Source: TA-21 sp035620895 (GTDB taxonomy: Archaea; Thermoproteota; Nitrososphaeria; Nitrososphaerales; Nitrososphaeraceae). From it: DNA of 54,563 bases. Below, in pieces: positions 53,396-54,563 of the stretch. The notes below the pieces were generated by a model. It was not told where the DNA came from, made no database searches, and was given only the letters and a program-made list of their open reading frames with translations. The position numbers were made by a program, and so were the translations under genes. How positions within the stretch are numbered: the stretch's first letter is position 1; each line of letters opens with the position of its first letter. The stretch lies in contig DASPFY010000019.1 in assembly GCA_035620895.1 (NCBI GenBank), forward strand, positions 1-54,563, in the 5' to 3' direction.

Positions 53396-54040
53396 ATGTC
53401 ATTTGGCAAAAATGTTACTGCAACGAAAATTGAACTAATTAAGATAAGAAGATCGTTGCAAGTTAGTACTATGGTTCACAAAATACTTGACGATAAAAGA
53501 GAAGTATTACTAAAAAAAATTGATGAGATGATAGAAGAGGCTAACAAGACGAGAGGGGATATTTGGTCTCCACTTTCTGATATTTATTCCGCAGTCTATG
53601 ATTCTTACATGTCTCTTGGAACATCAACGTTAGAATCAATTTCAGATTCGACTCCGGGTATAATGGAAGTGAACGTGAATGTGAGAAGAATAGTTGATGT
53701 CAAGATACCTACTCTAGAGATAAAGACCAAGGAAGGCGGTCAAGAGCTTTCTTATGGATTTTCGGAAACAAATGTGTATGTTGACAAGGCATCTAAACTG
53801 ATAAAGAATATGCTTCCACAGATATGTAAAGCCGCAGAATATGAAAATGCCATCTTTAGTCTAGCCAAAGAACTTGAAAAGACACAAAAATTAATCAATG
53901 CACTTGAATTTGTTATAATTCCACAGTATCAGAATGCCATAGCCTTCATTAAAGGAACATTGGAAGAACGCGAAAGAGAAGAATTTGTAAGACTCAAAAA
54001 AGTGAAAGTTGTTCTGGATAAGAAAAAGAATATAGAATAG
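53396..54040 (+). CDS. atpD: A-type ATP synthase subunit D
   Basis: 214 residues, mostly two long helices. The N-terminal ATKIELIKIRRSLQVSTMVHKILDDKREVL and the C-terminal RLKKVKVVLDKKK form the central-shaft coiled coil; AGNALEFVI-type NALEFVIIPQYQNAIAFIKGTLEERERE is the family signature. It rotates inside the A3B3 head. It follows atpB after 23 bp. Confidence 0.93.
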   Translation: MSFGKNVTATKIELIKIRRSLQVSTMVHKILDDKREVLLKKIDEMIEEANKTRGDIWSPLSDIYSAVYDSYMSLGTSTLESISDSTPGIMEVNVNVRRIVDVKIPTLEIKTKEGGQELSYGFSETNVYVDKASKLIKNMLPQICKAAEYENAIFSLAKELEKTQKLINALEFVIIPQYQNAIAFIKGTLEEREREEFVRLKKVKVVLDKKKNIE

Positions 54041-54058
54041 GCAAAACAATGCATATTG

Positions 54059-54205
54059 ATGGTGGCAAGCAATATCGACAACGATATAATCGCAGAATAC
54101 TTTAGAAAATCAAAACAAAACTTACAGTCAGAACATGATTCAATGGTTGAAAATGTAAAAAACGATATTTCCTCTTACAAGAAGAAAGCGATGTCAAACG
54201 TTTAA
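54059..54205 (+). CDS. Charged microprotein in the ATPase cluster (48 residues)
   Basis: 48 residues, start ATG at 54059 (a TTG one codon earlier is possible). It is a single predicted helix with alternating acidic and basic residues (AEYFRKSKQNLQSEHDSMVE, then KNDISSYKKKAMSNV). It lies 18 bp after atpD on the same strand. I cannot match a known subunit; a stalk-associated or assembly role is a guess. Confidence 0.5.
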   Translation: MVASNIDNDIIAEYFRKSKQNLQSEHDSMVENVKNDISSYKKKAMSNV

Positions 54206-54446
54206 GTGACTACCGGAATCTTTTCCAATGTACAAAGTTCAAATATCTCAATTAATTATTTTCATTTGGAACTAATATCCTCAACTAAGAAATTTCTTGT
54301 TGTGAAGTTTGTAAAGATTTAGAATAATTCTATTAAGAAATTGCCAATTTCTTTTAACGTCTTATTTATTAATGACGCCTTGAATCGGTAATTTTTTGAA
54401 CATTCTTAGTTATAAATAAATATGGCCTTCAATTTGGAACCACTGT

Positions 54447-54563
54447 ATGATGAGTGTTGACAGAGAAAAAGTTAGTATTATTCTTCTGACCATTGCTATA
54501 ACATCTAGCATACTATTATTGTATAACAACTGGGTTTATGCACAAGCGGAAACAGAAGGCACC
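54447..54563 (+). CDS. Start of a secreted/membrane protein, possibly ATPase proteolipid K (partial)
   Basis: Two ATGs open a frame that is still open at the window end, 39 residues. It begins MMSVDREKVSIILLTIAITS and continues with a hydrophobic core ending near VYAQA, a likely signal peptide, then an acidic/Gly stretch (ETEGT). Position after E-A-B-D makes the membrane rotor subunit K the leading candidate, since proteolipids with a leader occur in this group. The diagnostic membrane helices lie beyond the window. The 241 bp before it show no gene. Confidence 0.45.
   Translation, partial: MMSVDREKVSIILLTIAITSSILLLYNNWVYAQAETEGT

Overview
The window is one stretch of an archaeal chromosome, AT-rich and gene-dense. 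Gene content points to a Nitrososphaerota (Thaumarchaeota) organism, most likely of the soil Nitrososphaera/Nitrosocosmicus type. The evidence is archaeal information-processing genes (S19e, PDCD5, RNase P Rpr2, Nep1, Csl4, aIF6, thermosome, deoxyhypusine synthase, archaeal tRNA-guanine transglycosylase), an ESCRT-III/CdvB-type division protein, a CHRD-domain secreted protein, a class II ribonucleotide reductase, cobalamin genes and an archaeal rotary ATPase. No amo genes or rRNA are present, so the lineage assignment is inference from gene content.

Layout. 1-1.9 kb: a small scar of mobile DNA (a terminase-like C-terminal remnant and an integrase N-terminal remnant) around a CHRD protein. 1.9-5 kb: PDCD5, S19e, RNase P subunit, Nep1 and heme O synthase. 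5-9.6 kb: thermosome, a PfkB-type kinase and GMP synthase. 9.6-16 kb: a coiled-coil protein, MptE-like pterin kinase, a FUN14 protein, exosome Csl4, deoxyhypusine synthase and oligoendopeptidase F. 16-19.3 kb: HisI, then threonine synthase followed 17 bp later by a MoaD-E1 (MoeB/ThiF) fusion. 19.3-26.5 kb: TgtA with an Lsm protein, an HD-domain protein, nitrilase-family hydrolase, topoisomerase IA and several small zinc-ribbon proteins. 26.6-28.2 kb: thiolase plus a DUF35 partner. 28.4-34.3 kb: a CdvB-like protein, a winged-helix/ATP-cone/NrdD-like protein and the class II ribonucleotide reductase. 34.5-39.7 kb: aIF6, a secreted protein, PyrB, IlvE and aspartate kinase. 39.7-44.1 kb: small unknown proteins and a PadR regulator. 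44.2-46.4 kb: cobalamin genes. 46.8-49.5 kb: RqcH and a CBS protein. 49.6 kb to the end: ATPase subunits E-A-B-D, a microprotein and the start of a probable proteolipid gene.

The most interesting item is the 702-residue protein at 29095-31203. It has an N-terminal winged helix, an ATP-cone and a class III reductase-like body that has lost both radical sites: it has no cysteine before residue 658 and ends 8 residues after its zinc ribbon. It lies directly upstream of the B12-dependent reductase gene, and a perfect 10-bp-arm palindrome lies between them. I infer a nucleotide-sensing repressor built from a dead enzyme, an archaeal counterpart to bacterial NrdR. Cobalamin genes about 10 kb away fit the cofactor need of the reductase.

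Other notable points are a probable CTG start for ATPase subunit B, a near-perfect palindrome overlapping the PadR start codon, a MoaD-E1 fusion next to threonine synthase, an HD hydrolase with a changed catalytic motif, and three recent-looking tandem duplications inside genes. I found no tRNA, rRNA, CRISPR array or intact insertion sequence.
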